A stretch of 64,000 bases of DNA from Rhodoferax sp. BAB1 (GTDB lineage Bacteria; Pseudomonadota; Gammaproteobacteria; Burkholderiales; Burkholderiaceae_C): NCBI RefSeq assembly GCF_013334205.1, contig NZ_CP054424.1:3306001-3370000 (forward strand), in the 5' to 3' direction. A model generated the notes under the pieces. It searched no databases. It saw only the letters and a list, made by a program, of their open reading frames with translations, and had not been told where the DNA came from. Positions within the stretch are counted from its first letter, which is position 1, and each line of letters opens with the position of its first letter. This document shows positions 10,821 to 19,838 of the stretch, in pieces. Both the position numbers and the translations under genes were made by a program.

Positions 10821-10938
10821 GGTGGACCTCCTGCTTGGTGTATTGGCTGCAATGGGGTGATATTAGGGTTTTCACTACTGCGACTCAACTTTATCTTCAT
10901 GATGGTTGCTATTCATACTGGTGATATATGATGGCTCC

Positions 10939-11892
10939 ATGGCCGAACTCAACTTCCGCACCCTGGACCTGAACCTGTTGCGGGTCTTCAACGAGGTCAT
11001 GACCGAGCGAAGCCTGACGAAGGCCGCCGGCAAGCTTGCGCTCACTCAGCCGGCCGTGAGCAATGCCCTGCGGCGGCTGCGCGAGACTCTGGGCGACGAA
11101 CTGCTGCGCCGCAAAGGCCAGGGCCTGGAGCCCACGCCGCGCGCCCTGGCCCTGTGGCCCACGGTGCAGCAGGCCCTGCGCCAGTTGGAGGAAACGCTGG
11201 CGCCCGGGCGCTTCGTGCCGGGACAGGCCACCACCACCTTCGTGCTGGCCATGGCCGACGCCACGGCCGCCGAACTGATCCCGGGCCTCATCAGGGTCAT
11301 CGACCAGGACGCGCCGGGCGTGACCATCCGGGTCGTGCCGCTGACCACGCGCGACCCGCGCCGCCTGCTCGACGAGGAAGCCGCCGACCTGGCGATCGGC
11401 TACTTTCCGGCCGTGCTGGCCTCCCTCACCGCCCAGGCCCAGGCCGGCGAAACCGTGGCCTTCGACCACCAGGGCCTGTACCTCAGCAACTACGTCTGCG
11501 TGATGCGACGCGACCACCCCCTGGCCCGCGAAGAGCTGACGCTGGACCGGTACTGCGCGGCACGCCACCTGCTGGTCAGCTTCTCGGGCCGGCCCTACGG
11601 CTTCATCGACGAGGCCCTGGCCGGATTGGGCCGGCGGCGCCATATCGTGCTCACAGTCAACCAGTTCTTCACCGCCGGCCGCGTGGTGGCCACCTCCGAC
11701 CTGCTCACCGTGCTGCCGCGCCACTTCGTCAGCGTCACCGGCATCGCCGACCAGCTGGTGCTGCGTGAACTGCCCTTCGTGGTACCCGCGGTGCACGTGG
11801 ATGCGCTGTGGCACCGGCGCCTGCAGCACAGCGGTGCGCACACCTGGTTGCGTGAAGTGCTGGCACGCCTGCCGCAGCAGCGGGATAAGTAA
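10939..11892 (+). CDS. LysR-family transcriptional regulator
   Basis: The N-terminal winged helix-turn-helix (LDLNLLRVFNEVMTERSLTKAAGKLALTQPAVSNALRRL, given here only as a position: residues 8-46) is followed by an effector domain with the NahR/DntR-like pattern VLAMADATAAELIPGLI. The C-terminal domain should bind a small, perhaps aromatic, ligand. I start at the ATG at 10939 (MAELNF), because LysR proteins of this branch begin close to the helix-turn-helix; an earlier start at 10906 adds a hydrophobic stretch. It is divergent from the membrane protein at 10290-10820 and precedes the stress protein at 11977. Its target is not evident from neighbours. Confidence 0.88.
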   Translation: MAELNFRTLDLNLLRVFNEVMTERSLTKAAGKLALTQPAVSNALRRLRETLGDELLRRKGQGLEPTPRALALWPTVQQALRQLEETLAPGRFVPGQATTTFVLAMADATAAELIPGLIRVIDQDAPGVTIRVVPLTTRDPRRLLDEEAADLAIGYFPAVLASLTAQAQAGETVAFDHQGLYLSNYVCVMRRDHPLAREELTLDRYCAARHLLVSFSGRPYGFIDEALAGLGRRRHIVLTVNQFFTAGRVVATSDLLTVLPRHFVSVTGIADQLVLRELPFVVPAVHVDALWHRRLQHSGAHTWLREVLARLPQQRDK

Positions 11893-11904
11893 TACCCCTT
11901 CTTA

Positions 11905-11945
11905 TTGACCCGGGTCAATCGGATCTACGATGCTGCCGATACACT
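11905..11945 (+). promoter_or_regulatory. FNR/ANR-type box and -10 of the usp promoter
   Basis: TTGACCCGGGTCAA (11905-11918) is a perfect inverted repeat of the CRP/FNR-family form TTGAC-N4-GTCAA. A -10-like TACACT lies at 11940-11945. The 21-base gap is one base short of the 22 typical for class II FNR activation (box centred near -41.5). The downstream gene is a universal stress protein, a common member of anaerobic regulons. The regulator itself is not in the window, so its identity is inference. Confidence 0.5.
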
Positions 11946-11976
11946 CCGGTTCACCGAAAAAAGAAAGGAAACCCCC

Positions 11977-12399
11977 ATGAAAATTCTTCTGGCCGTTGAT
12001 GGCAGCGAGTACACCAAGAAGATGCTGGCCTACCTGACCACCCATGAAGGGCTGTTCAGCGGCGACAACAGCTACACGATCTTCACCGTGCAACCCGCCC
12101 TGCCGCCCCGCGCCCGCGCCGCCGTCGGCAAGGAAATCGTGGACAAGTACTACAGCGAAGAAGCCGAAAAGGTGCTGGGCCCGGTCTCCAAGTTCCTGGC
12201 CCGCCACGGCATCGAGGCCAAGAGCAACTGGAAAGTCGGCCACGCCGGTGAAACCATCGCCAAGGTCGCCGATGCCGGCAAGTTCGACCTGCTGGTCATG
12301 GGCTCGCACGGCCACGGCTCCCTGGGCAATCTGGTCATGGGCTCGGTCGCCACCCAGGTGCTGGCCCACTGCGGCGTGCCGGTGCTGCTGGTCCGCTAA
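11977..12399 (+). CDS. universal stress protein, UspA family
   Basis: This is a single-domain Usp of 140 aa, cytosolic, binding ATP in most members with this signature. It begins MKILLAVDGSEYTKKML and carries the nucleotide-binding pattern G-x2-G-x9-GS as GSHGHGSLGNLVMGS, followed by CGVPVLLVR at the C-terminus. The ATG at 11977 is preferred since AAGAAAGGAAAC stands upstream; the in-frame TTG/GTG-type extension to 11905 runs through the promoter box. Regulation is likely by an FNR-type activator (see 11905-11945). It ends in a Rho-independent terminator. Confidence 0.93.
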   Translation: MKILLAVDGSEYTKKMLAYLTTHEGLFSGDNSYTIFTVQPALPPRARAAVGKEIVDKYYSEEAEKVLGPVSKFLARHGIEAKSNWKVGHAGETIAKVADAGKFDLLVMGSHGHGSLGNLVMGSVATQVLAHCGVPVLLVR

Positions 12400-12419
12400 G
12401 CCACACGCTTCCTCACGCG

Positions 12420-12458
12420 CGCCGTCACCACTGCCATGCGGCGGTTGACGGCGTTTTT
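12420..12458 (+). terminator. Rho-independent terminator after usp
   Basis: Arms CGCCGTCA (12420-12427) and TGACGGCG (12446-12453) can pair, with an inner GCC/GGC pair in the loop, and five T follow at 12454-12458. Confidence 0.7.
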
Positions 12459-12477
12459 GCGTCCGCCGGCTGGCCCC

Positions 12478-13326
12478 TCAGCGTTGCAGGGGCACTCCCT
12501 GCGGCTCGGCCACCACACCGGCCAGGGTCACGCCCATCCACTTCTGCAGATCGGCCCACATGCGCTGGATTTCCACATTGCGTGGCGTCAGCAGCGCGCT
12601 GGGCAATTCGATCGTCACCACCGGCATGCCCTTGTGCACGCCACCGTAGTTGCCCAGCGAGCCCGGGAAAATACCCACCTGGTCCAGGTAGAGCCGCCCC
12701 AGGCGACGCGGTGGCTCGATCGGGCCGTCGAAGTCCAGCACACCATAGGGCGCGTGGATGCTGACGATCAGGTTGGGTTTGAAGCGCTGCATCTCGTCGT
12801 GCAGGTAGCGGCTCTCGGGCTCGCTCAGCGGGGTCTTGCCGGGCCAGCGGCGCGGGTCCTTGCGGGTGCGTTTTTCCCAATAGAAAGCCGCGTCGCGCTC
12901 CCAGTTGGGCGTGGGGAAATTGCGGTTGAGGTCCACCCCGTTGGCATTCATCCGGCGCGCCGGCTTGTCGAACAGGCCGTCGGGGTTGAGCGCCGGGATG
13001 AAGCGCCAGTGGATCTGCTCGGGCGAGCCTTGCGCCAGCCGGATCCAGTGCAGCGCCACCGAGGCCGATGACAACTCGTCACCATGCATGCCGCCGATCA
13101 CCAGCACGCGCAGACGCGTCGTGGCCGGTAACACGTCACGCGTGTAGATCATCCGGCCCCTGACGCTGCGGCCCTCGCCGGGTTGCAGCTGCGCCGACTG
13201 GCACAGGGCCCAACTCACGTTCGGCAGGCGCGCATAGAACTCGTCACAGGCACGTTCGTTGGCCTGCGCGCCCATGGCCAGCAGCAGCGGCACTGCGGCT
13301 GCCGCCATCCGTTTACAGAAACCCAT
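12478..13326 (-). CDS. secreted M14-family zinc carboxypeptidase
   Basis: This is a metallopeptidase of 282 aa with an N-terminal signal peptide (AAAAVPLLLAMGAQA), so it acts in the periplasm or outside. The zinc ligands of the M14 family are visible as HGDE (His81, Glu84) and His191 in SIHAPYG. The catalytic Glu is Glu240 in VVTIELP, and the substrate-binding motif GVDLNRNF is present. Overall it resembles MpaA/murein-peptide amidase-type members that cleave the gamma-D-Glu to diaminopimelate bond, but substrate is not provable here. It is divergent from the flavin reductase (43-base gap) and converges with usp. Confidence 0.85.
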   Translation of the reverse strand: MGFCKRMAAAAVPLLLAMGAQANERACDEFYARLPNVSWALCQSAQLQPGEGRSVRGRMIYTRDVLPATTRLRVLVIGGMHGDELSSASVALHWIRLAQGSPEQIHWRFIPALNPDGLFDKPARRMNANGVDLNRNFPTPNWERDAAFYWEKRTRKDPRRWPGKTPLSEPESRYLHDEMQRFKPNLIVSIHAPYGVLDFDGPIEPPRRLGRLYLDQVGIFPGSLGNYGGVHKGMPVVTIELPSALLTPRNVEIQRMWADLQKWMGVTLAGVVAEPQGVPLQR

Positions 13327-13369
13327 GCCGGCATTCTAGGGCGCCCCCAAATTCAGGTAAATTGCACGC

Positions 13370-13888
13370 ATGTCCGTTTCTTCCCCGGGACCGCACGCCC
13401 GCCCGCCGAGCTTCACCCAGGCCGAGTTCCGCGCAGCCCTGGGCATGTTCGCCACCGGCGTCACCATCGTCACCGCGCGTGCGGCCAACGGCAAGCTGGT
13501 GGGACTGACCGCCAACTCCTTCAACTCGGTTTCCCTGAACCCGCCGCTGGTGCTCTGGAGCCTGGCGCGTGCAGCCGCATCGATGGCCGTGTTCAGCACC
13601 GGTTCGCATTACGCCATCAACGTCCTGGCCGCCGACCAGCAGGCCCTGGCCCAGCGCTTCGCCGCCAAAGGCGTGGACCGCTGGGCGGGCGTGGACCACG
13701 CCGAAGGCCTGGCTGGTGCCCCGCTGCTGGCCGGCGCGGCGGCCAGCTTCGAATGCTTCAACCGCAGCCGTTATGAAGAAGGCGACCATGTGATCTTCGT
13801 CGGCGAAGTCGAGCGCTGCACCCACCGTGCCGATGCCTCGCCCCTGCTCTTCCACGGTGGCCGTTTTTACGCCGAGCATCCCCTCTGA
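13370..13888 (+). CDS. flavin reductase-like FMN-binding protein
   Basis: A 172-aa protein of the HpaC/flavin reductase domain family, which reduces FMN or FAD with NAD(P)H, usually for a partner monooxygenase. Family features are FRAALGMFATGVTIVTA near the start, GLTANSFNSVSLNPPLVLWSL, and INVLAADQQALAQRFA, ending in the C-terminal HGGRFYAEHPL. No partner oxygenase is next to it. The stop is only six bases before the downstream exporter gene, so the two are probably co-transcribed. Confidence 0.88.
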   Translation: MSVSSPGPHARPPSFTQAEFRAALGMFATGVTIVTARAANGKLVGLTANSFNSVSLNPPLVLWSLARAAASMAVFSTGSHYAINVLAADQQALAQRFAAKGVDRWAGVDHAEGLAGAPLLAGAAASFECFNRSRYEEGDHVIFVGEVERCTHRADASPLLFHGGRFYAEHPL

Positions 13889-13894
13889 TTTCTG

Positions 13895-14791
13895 ATGAGC
13901 CAACGCAAGGACCATCTCGACGGCCTGGCCGCCGGCATCCTGCTGGCCTGCTGCATGTTCTGGGGCTTCCAGCAGGTGCTGGTAAAGGCCACGCTGCCAG
14001 AGTTGCCCCCCATCTTCCAGGCGGCCCTGCGTTTCGTCGGGGCCACGGCCTTGCTCATGCTCTGGTGTCGCTGGCGCCGTGTGCCCCTCTTCACGCATGA
14101 CCAGACGCTGTGGCCCGGCCTGCTGGCCGGCGCCCTGTTTGCCGCCGAGTTCGCCTGCCTCTACATCGGCCTGCAATACACCAGCGCCTCGCGGCTGACG
14201 GTCTTCCTCTACACCTCCCCCTTCTGGGTGGCGCTGCTGCTGCCGCTGCTGGTACACGCCGAACGCCTGCGCGCCCTGCAGTGGGCCGGGCTGCTGCTGG
14301 CTTTCCTGGCCATGGTGTTTGCCCTGCGCGAAAGCTTTGTGGCCCCGCAGTCCGAAAACCAGCTGCTGGGCGATGCGCTGGCACTGGCGGGCGGCCTGGC
14401 CTGGGGCCTGACCACCGTGACGATCCGGGCCAGCCGGCTGGCCCGGGCCTCGGCCGAGAAACTGCTGTTCTACCAAGTGGCCGTGAGCGCGGCCGTGCTG
14501 CCGCTGCTCTCGCTGACGCTCGGTGAGAACTGGACCTGGCAGTTCAGCCCCTTTGCCCTCGGCTCGCTGCTGCTGCAGACCGTGGTCGGCGCCTTCGCCA
14601 GCTACCTGGTCTGGATGTGGATGCTGGGGCGCTACCCGGCGACGAAAATCTCGGCCTTCGCTTTTCTCACACCCCTGTTCGCGCTGCTCTTCGGCGCGCT
14701 CTGGCTGCAGGAGCCGCTCACGCCCAGCCTGCTGGCCGCCCTGGCCCTGGTGGCCGTGGGCATCGTGCTGGTGAACCGGCGCGCCGGCTGA
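13895..14791 (+). CDS. EamA/DMT-family membrane transporter
   Basis: This is a drug/metabolite-type exporter of 298 aa with about ten hydrophobic segments and the usual internal duplication of two EamA domains (first from residue 10, second from residue 155). Examples of family sequence are ILLACCMFWGFQQVLVK at the start and FAFLTPLFALLFGALWLQEPLT in the second repeat. The substrate is unknown. No strong ribosome-binding site precedes its ATG; translation may depend on the flavin reductase gene six bases upstream. Confidence 0.88.
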   Translation: MSQRKDHLDGLAAGILLACCMFWGFQQVLVKATLPELPPIFQAALRFVGATALLMLWCRWRRVPLFTHDQTLWPGLLAGALFAAEFACLYIGLQYTSASRLTVFLYTSPFWVALLLPLLVHAERLRALQWAGLLLAFLAMVFALRESFVAPQSENQLLGDALALAGGLAWGLTTVTIRASRLARASAEKLLFYQVAVSAAVLPLLSLTLGENWTWQFSPFALGSLLLQTVVGAFASYLVWMWMLGRYPATKISAFAFLTPLFALLFGALWLQEPLTPSLLAALALVAVGIVLVNRRAG

Positions 14792-14816
14792 GCGGTCTCG
14801 CGCCCAGCCACACCCC

Positions 14817-15815
14817 TCAGATCTTGCCGGCCGCCTTGAGGCGGTCGATCGTGGCCTTCTCGGCCGCGAAGGTGCGATCGGCGTAGGCCGTGTACTCGGC
14901 CGTGCTCATGTAGATCGCCGGCATGTAGAACTTGTCCAGCGTGTCGATCACGCGCTGGTCCTCCAGTGTTCTGCGGAAAGCATCGTGCAGGACCTTGACC
15001 AGGGCCGGGTCCATGTTTTTCGGGCCGCCGATGCCGAAGGGCGACTCGGTCACCGTGTCCCAGCCGCTTTCCTTGACCGTGGGCACGTCGGGGAAGGCCT
15101 TGTTGCGCTTGCTGCCCAGCGTGGCCAGCAGGTTGAGTTTGCCGGCCACGACGTGCGGCGCGAACTCGGTGGTGCCGCTCATGAGCGGAATGTGGCCCCC
15201 CAGGATGGCCTGCAGGATCTCGGCCGAACCCTTGTAGGGGATGTCCTGCAGCACGATGCCGGCCTTGGACGCGAACTCCTCGATGGCCAGGTGCGGCGTG
15301 GTACCGGTACCGGTGTGGCCGTAGTTGACCTTGCCGGGATTGGCCTTGGCATAGGCCACCATCTCCTTGAGCGTCTTGTAGGGCGCGTCGGGGCGCGCGG
15401 CCAGACCGAAGGTGTAGCCGGTGAGGCAGACGATGTGCGTGATGTCCTTGACCGGGTCGAAGCTGGTCTTCTGCATGTGCGGAATGCGGTAGATGCCCAG
15501 CGGCAGCTGCGTGAGCGTGTAACCATCCGGCTTGGCGTTCACCATGGCGGCCGCACCCAGGGTGCCGCCGGCGCCCGGCTTGTTCTCGATGATGACGGTG
15601 CCGCCCAGCGCGCGCGCGGCGCTCTCGCCAAAGGCGCGCATCACGGCGTCACTGCTGCCGCCGGTGGGCCAGGGCGTGATCAGGGTGATGGGGCGATTGG
15701 GAAACTTGTCCTGCGCCAGCGCCCAGGGACTGACCAGGGCCGGTGCGGCGGCCAGCGCGGCGCTGCGCGTGATGAGCTGGCGGCGGCTCAGGGTAGGTTT
15801 GGAGGATACGGTCAT
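14817..15815 (-). CDS. Bug-family tripartite tricarboxylate transporter receptor
   Basis: This is a periplasmic binding protein for a carboxylate-type solute, a family greatly expanded in Comamonadaceae and Bordetella. The N-terminus holds a twin-arginine-like SRRQLI followed by a hydrophobic run (RSAALAAAPALVSPWALA), so export may be by Tat. Bug features follow: FPNRPITLITPWPTGGSSDAVMR, VIIENKPGAGG, YGHTGTGTTPHLA. The start at 15815 has CAGGAGACCCTC before it; the open extension to 15842 has no site. TctA/TctB membrane partners are not nearby, so it is an orphan receptor. The ligand is unknown. Confidence 0.9.
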   Translation of the reverse strand: MTVSSKPTLSRRQLITRSAALAAAPALVSPWALAQDKFPNRPITLITPWPTGGSSDAVMRAFGESAARALGGTVIIENKPGAGGTLGAAAMVNAKPDGYTLTQLPLGIYRIPHMQKTSFDPVKDITHIVCLTGYTFGLAARPDAPYKTLKEMVAYAKANPGKVNYGHTGTGTTPHLAIEEFASKAGIVLQDIPYKGSAEILQAILGGHIPLMSGTTEFAPHVVAGKLNLLATLGSKRNKAFPDVPTVKESGWDTVTESPFGIGGPKNMDPALVKVLHDAFRRTLEDQRVIDTLDKFYMPAIYMSTAEYTAYADRTFAAEKATIDRLKAAGKI

Positions 15816-15907
15816 GAGGGTCTCCTGTTGTAGATCTGCCATGACATTGTGATCCGCCCGTCATGGGCGGACTGTCACCTAAGTTCACCGCCTTTATAGT
15901 GCAAGGC

Positions 15908-16261
15908 ATGTCACGCCGCCATGAGTTTCTGGCACTGGTCCTGGACCAGATGGCCGCGCTGGGCGCCATCTCGGCGCGCGCCATGTTCGGCGGTCACGGC
16001 CTGTACTGCAACGGCCTGTTCATCGCCATCGTCACCGGCGACAAGCTCTACTTCAAGGCCGACGCCAAAAGCCAGCCCCGCTTCGAGACCCGCGGCCTGC
16101 CGCGTTTCCAGTACCAGGCGCGCGGCAAGACCGTGCAGTTGCTCTACTACGAAGCCCCGCCCGAGGTCTACGAGGACACCCAGGCCATGCTCGACTGGGG
16201 CCAGCTGGCGCTGGCGGCCGCCGTGCGGGCGCGCCAGCCCGCACGACGCAAACCCCATTAG
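15908..16261 (+). CDS. TfoX N-terminal domain protein
   Basis: A 117-aa protein with only the N-terminal domain of the competence regulator TfoX/Sxy: LGAISARAMFGGHGLYCNGLFIAIVTGDKLYFK (residues 16-48) and PRFQYQARGKTVQLLYYEAPPEV. Stand-alone copies are common and are not proven competence factors. I chose the ATG at 15908 because family members begin a few residues before this motif. Its stop overlaps the convergent CoA-transferase stop by four bases. Confidence 0.8.
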   Translation: MSRRHEFLALVLDQMAALGAISARAMFGGHGLYCNGLFIAIVTGDKLYFKADAKSQPRFETRGLPRFQYQARGKTVQLLYYEAPPEVYEDTQAMLDWGQLALAAAVRARQPARRKPH

Positions 16262-17508
16262 ACGATGCCGGCCTGGCGCAGCGCCGTTATGCGCGCCGCG
16301 TCCAGTCCCAGCCCGGCCAGCACCTCGTCGGTGTGTTCACCCAGCGTGGGCGGGGCGCGGTGCAACACCGGCGGCGTGGCACTCAGGCGCAGCGGGCTGG
16401 CCACGCTGCGAATCGTCGACACGCCTTCGGCGGCCACGGCCTGCGGCGAGCGGGGCTGCTCGATGGCCAGGCCGCGGGCCTGGACCTGTGCATCCGCAAA
16501 GGCCTGGCCGATGTCGTTGATCGGGCCGCAGGGCACGGCCTTGTGCTCCAGCGCGCTGATCCACTCGGCCGTGCTGCGCGTGCGCGTGATGGCCTCCAGC
16601 TGCGGCACCAGATCGGCGCGGTGCAACACGCGCTGCGTGTTGCTGGCGTAACGTGCGTCCTGCGCCAGTTCTGGCCGGCCCGCCACCTCGCAGAAGCGCG
16701 TGAACTGCCCGTCGTTGCCGATGGCCAGCAGCATGGCGCCGTCTTTCGTCGGCATGTCCTGGTAAGGCACCAGGCTGGGGTGGCTGTTGCCCTGGCGCTG
16801 CGGCACCCGTCCGGTGTTGAGAAAACCGCCGGCCTGGTTGGCCAGGATGGCCATGCCCACGTCCAGCAGGGACATGTCGATGTGCTGGCCCTCGCCCGTG
16901 CGGTGCCGCACTTCCAGCGCCGCCAGGATGGCGGTCGAGGCGTAGACCCCGGTGAAGATATCGGTCAGCGCCACGCCCACCCGCTGCGGGCCGCCGCCGG
17001 GCACCTCGTCGGGCCGGCCGGTGATGCTCATCATGCCGCTCATGGCCTGCACCATCAGGTCGTAGCCTGCGCGCTCGGCGTAGGGCCCGTCCTGGCCGAA
17101 GCCGGTGATCGAGCAGTAGATGAGTTTGGGGTTGACCTGCTTGAGGCTTGCGTAGTCCAGGCCATAGTGCGCCAGGCCACCGACCTTGAAGTTCTCCACC
17201 AGCACGTCGCTCTGCAGCGCCAGCTGACGGATCAACGCCTGCCCTTCCGGCTTGGCGATGTCCACCGTGATCGAGCGCTTGTTGCGGTTGGCGCAGGTGT
17301 AGTAGGCCGCGTGTCCGGTGTCCTTGCCCTGCGCGTCCTTCAGGAAGGGCGGGCCCCAGTGACGCGTGTCGTCACCCGCACCAGGACGCTCGATCTTGAC
17401 CACGTCGGCGCCGAGATCCGCGAGGATCTGCGTGCACCAGGGCCCCGCGAGCACACGGGACAGGTCGAGCACCTTGAGGTGCGGCAGGGCAGCGGGCTTG
17501 TCACTCAT
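16258..17508 (-). CDS. CaiB/BaiF CoA-transferase, probable succinyl-CoA:glutarate CoA-transferase
   Basis: A class III CoA-transferase of 416 aa. It starts with the family pattern LKVLDLSRVLAGPWCTQILADLGADVVKIE; the conserved catalytic Asp is probably Asp183 in LTDIFTG. The gene follows glutaryl-CoA dehydrogenase after 69 bases on the same strand, and a LysR regulator of GcdR type is divergent. This is the arrangement known for glutarate catabolism, so transfer of CoA from succinyl-CoA to glutarate is the likely reaction. Family membership is certain; the substrate is inferred from context. Confidence 0.87.
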   Translation of the reverse strand: MSDKPAALPHLKVLDLSRVLAGPWCTQILADLGADVVKIERPGAGDDTRHWGPPFLKDAQGKDTGHAAYYTCANRNKRSITVDIAKPEGQALIRQLALQSDVLVENFKVGGLAHYGLDYASLKQVNPKLIYCSITGFGQDGPYAERAGYDLMVQAMSGMMSITGRPDEVPGGGPQRVGVALTDIFTGVYASTAILAALEVRHRTGEGQHIDMSLLDVGMAILANQAGGFLNTGRVPQRQGNSHPSLVPYQDMPTKDGAMLLAIGNDGQFTRFCEVAGRPELAQDARYASNTQRVLHRADLVPQLEAITRTRSTAEWISALEHKAVPCGPINDIGQAFADAQVQARGLAIEQPRSPQAVAAEGVSTIRSVASPLRLSATPPVLHRAPPTLGEHTDEVLAGLGLDAARITALRQAGIV

Positions 17509-17577
17509 GGCGTCGTCTCATCCTCGAAGTCGGGCTCCGCGGCAGCGGTTGCCCCCTATTTTGCGCAGGCAATTGTG

Positions 17578-18774
17578 TCAGTTCGCAAACGCTGCAATGC
17601 CGGTCTGCGCACGACCCAGGATCAGGGCATGGATGTCGTGCGTGCCCTCGTAGGTGTTGACCACCTCCAGGTTCACCAGGTGGCGCGCCACGCCGAACTC
17701 GTCGGAGATGCCGTTGCCGCCCATCATGTCGCGCGCCAGGCGGGCGATGTCCAGCGCCTTGCCGCAGGAATTGCGCTTGAGGATGGAGGTGATCTCCACC
17801 GCGGCCGTGCCCTCGTCCTTCATGCGGCCCAGTCGCAGGCAGCCCTGCAGGCCCAGCGAGATTTCGGTCTGCATGTCGGCCAGCTTCTTCTGGATCAGCT
17901 GGTTGGCCGCCAGCGGGCGACCGAACTGCTTGCGGTCCAGCACGTACTGGCGCGAACGGAACCAGCAGTCCTCGGCCGCGCCCAAAGCGCCCCAGGCGAT
18001 GCCGTAACGCGCCGAGTTCAGGCAGGTGAAAGGGCCCTTGAGGCCCTGTACGTCGGGGAAGGCGTTCTCTTCGGGCACGAAGACGTTGTCCATCACGATC
18101 TCGCCGGTGATGGAGGCGCGCAGGCCCACCTTGCCGTGCACCGCAGGCGCGGAGAGGCCCTTCAGGCCCTTCTCCAGGATGAAACCGCGGATCGGGCCGA
18201 CGGCGCCGCTCTCGCTCACCTCCTTGGCCCAGACCACGAAGACATCGGCGATGGGGCTGTTGGAGATCCACATCTTGCCGCCGCTGAGCTTGTAGCCGCC
18301 GGCCGTCTTCTGCGCGCGCGTGATCATGGAGTTGGGGTCGGAACCATGGTCGGGTTCGGTCAGGCCGAAGCAGCCGATCCACTCACCGCTTGCCAATTTC
18401 GGCAGGTACTTCTGTTTCTGGGCTTCACTGCCGAATTCGAAGATCGGCACCATCACCAGCGAAGACTGCACGCTCATCATGGAGCGGTAGCCGGAATCGA
18501 CGCGCTCGACTTCGCGCGCGATCAGGCCATAGGCCACGTAGTTCAGGCCGGGGCCGCCGTACTGCTCGGGGATGGTGGGGCCCAGCAGGCCCAGCTCGCC
18601 CATCTCGCGGAAGATGGTGGGGTCGGTCTTCTCGTGGCGGAAGGCCTCCAGCACGCGGGGCGCCAGCTTGTCCTGGCAATAGGCGGCGGCGGCATCGCGC
18701 ACCATGCGCTCGTCGTCGCTCAGCTGCTGGTCGAGCAGGAAGGGGTCGTTCCAGTGAAAGGTGGCATTGGCCAT
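17578..18774 (-). CDS. gcdH: glutaryl-CoA dehydrogenase
   Basis: This flavoenzyme oxidises and decarboxylates glutaryl-CoA to crotonyl-CoA and passes electrons to ETF, in lysine and glutarate breakdown. It is an acyl-CoA dehydrogenase of 398 aa (family about 390-400). The catalytic Glu is Glu376 in [13 protein letters not shown], a pattern specific to the glutaryl-CoA dehydrogenase branch. FAD-binding stretches [13 protein letters not shown] and [16 protein letters not shown] are present. The ATG at 18774 is preferred because CTGGAGCACACCC stands before it; a longer reading to 19005 runs through the divergent promoter region. Probably in an operon with the CoA-transferase. Confidence 0.94.
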   Translation of the reverse strand: MANATFHWNDPFLLDQQLSDDERMVRDAAAAYCQDKLAPRVLEAFRHEKTDPTIFREMGELGLLGPTIPEQYGGPGLNYVAYGLIAREVERVDSGYRSMMSVQSSLVMVPIFEFGSEAQKQKYLPKLASGEWIGCFGLTEPDHGSDPNSMITRAQKTAGGYKLSGGKMWISNSPIADVFVVWAKEVSESGAVGPIRGFILEKGLKGLSAPAVHGKVGLRASITGEIVMDNVFVPEENAFPDVQGLKGPFTCLNSARYGIAWGALGAAEDCWFRSRQYVLDRKQFGRPLAANQLIQKKLADMQTEISLGLQGCLRLGRMKDEGTAAVEITSILKRNSCGKALDIARLARDMMGGNGISDEFGVARHLVNLEVVNTYEGTHDIHALILGRAQTGIAAFAN

Positions 18775-18868
18775 GGGTGTGCTCCAGAAATCTGCCTCCA
18801 TGGTACGACCGTGACCGGCACCCGGGCAAACGAAAATACCGCACGCAGATATGAGCCAAACGCATAGA

Positions 18869-18885
18869 TTAGTCCAAACGACTGA
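18869..18885. promoter_or_regulatory. LysR-type operator candidate in gcdH/LysR intergenic region
   Basis: TTAGTCCAAACGACTGA contains AGTC-N5-GACT inverted arms and two overlapping T-N11-A frames, the usual LysR-box form. It lies midway between gcdH and its divergent LysR gene. Confidence 0.4.
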
Positions 18886-18900
18886 GGTGTTTCTACCCAG

Positions 18901-18913
18901 ACTGGACATCAGT
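18901..18913. promoter_or_regulatory. second inverted repeat in gcdH/LysR intergenic region
   Basis: ACTGGACATCAGT has perfect ACTG/CAGT arms with five bases between. It lies 30 bases from the first repeat, close to the LysR start, as expected for an activation/autoregulation site pair of a LysR regulator. Confidence 0.3.
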
Positions 18914-18932
18914 TGTGTATATTGCTCACACC

Positions 18933-19832
18933 ATGCGCCGCAAGATCCCCTCCCTGCAAGCCCTGGCCTGTTTTGACGCCGCGGCCCGCCACGAGAGCTA
19001 CACACGCGCCGCGCAGGAGCTGGCCCTGACCCAGGGCGCGGTCTCGCGCCAGATCGGCGCGCTGGAGGCTTACCTGGGCATCGCGCTCTTTCGCCGCACC
19101 CGCCACGGCGTGGCGCTCACGCCCGGCGGCGCCGACTACGCGCGCCAGATCGCGCCGCGCCTGCAGGCGCTGGAGCGCGACACCCTGGACGCCATGTCGC
19201 GCCAGGGCACGGCCGGCAGCATCTCGCTGGCCGCGGTGCCGACCTTCGCCACACGCTGGCTCGTGCCGCGCCTGCCGCAACTGATGGGCTCGCACCCCGA
19301 ACTGATCGTGCACATCGAGACACGCACCCGCCCCTTCCTCTTCGCCGACACCGGTTTCGATGCCGCGCTTTATTCCGGCACACGCGAGCAGGTGAGCAAC
19401 TGGGCGGGTACGCAGGCCACGATGCTGATCGAGGAAGAGGTAGTGCCGGTCTGCGCACCATCCCTGCTGGGCGCTCGCAAGCGGCTGCAGCCGGCCGAGC
19501 TCGCCAGGCTGCCCCTGCTGCAGCAGAGCACACGACCCGAAGCCTGGCGCCAGTGGTTCGAAGCCATAGGCGTGGAGGCGCCCACCGCGCTGTCTGGCCC
19601 GCGTTACGAGCTGTATTCGATGACGGCCGCGGCTGCCGCGCAAGGCCTGGGCCTGGCCCTGGTGCCGCGCCTGCTGATCGAGCCGGAGCTGGCGCGCGGC
19701 GAGCTGGTGGTGCCCTGCCCGCGCGCCCTCAAGAGCGGTCGCGCCTACTGGCTGGTGCTGCCGGAGCGCGGCGAGCCACGCCCGGCGCTGGCGGCCTTTG
19801 CCGCCTGGCTGCAGCTGGCAGCAAGAAGCTGA
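18933..19832 (+). CDS. LysR-family regulator of the glutarate genes (GcdR-like)
   Basis: A 299-aa LysR regulator of the GcvA-like branch: [40 protein letters not shown] (positions 1-40) is the winged helix-turn-helix, followed by a co-inducer domain ([19 protein letters not shown]). Regulators with this N-terminus stand beside gcdH in many Proteobacteria and are named GcdR. I start at the ATG at 18933; a GTG six codons earlier is also in frame. It is divergent from gcdH, and two inverted repeats in between are candidate operators. Control of gcdH and the CoA-transferase is inference. Confidence 0.88.
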   Translation: MRRKIPSLQALACFDAAARHESYTRAAQELALTQGAVSRQIGALEAYLGIALFRRTRHGVALTPGGADYARQIAPRLQALERDTLDAMSRQGTAGSISLAAVPTFATRWLVPRLPQLMGSHPELIVHIETRTRPFLFADTGFDAALYSGTREQVSNWAGTQATMLIEEEVVPVCAPSLLGARKRLQPAELARLPLLQQSTRPEAWRQWFEAIGVEAPTALSGPRYELYSMTAAAAAQGLGLALVPRLLIEPELARGELVVPCPRALKSGRAYWLVLPERGEPRPALAAFAAWLQLAARS

Positions 19833-19838
19833 AGACCC

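Noticed and set aside
10906..10932. TTGCTA...TATGAT as a promoter of the LysR gene
   Set aside because: The spacing is 15 bases and the predicted transcript would begin at or after the start codon.
10906..10938. Longer start of the LysR protein at 10906
   Set aside because: The added residues (MLFILVIYDGS) are hydrophobic and precede the usual LysR N-terminus; the ATG at 10939 fits better.
15908..16261. TfoX protein as evidence for natural competence
   Set aside because: Only the N-terminal domain is present and no competence genes are nearby.
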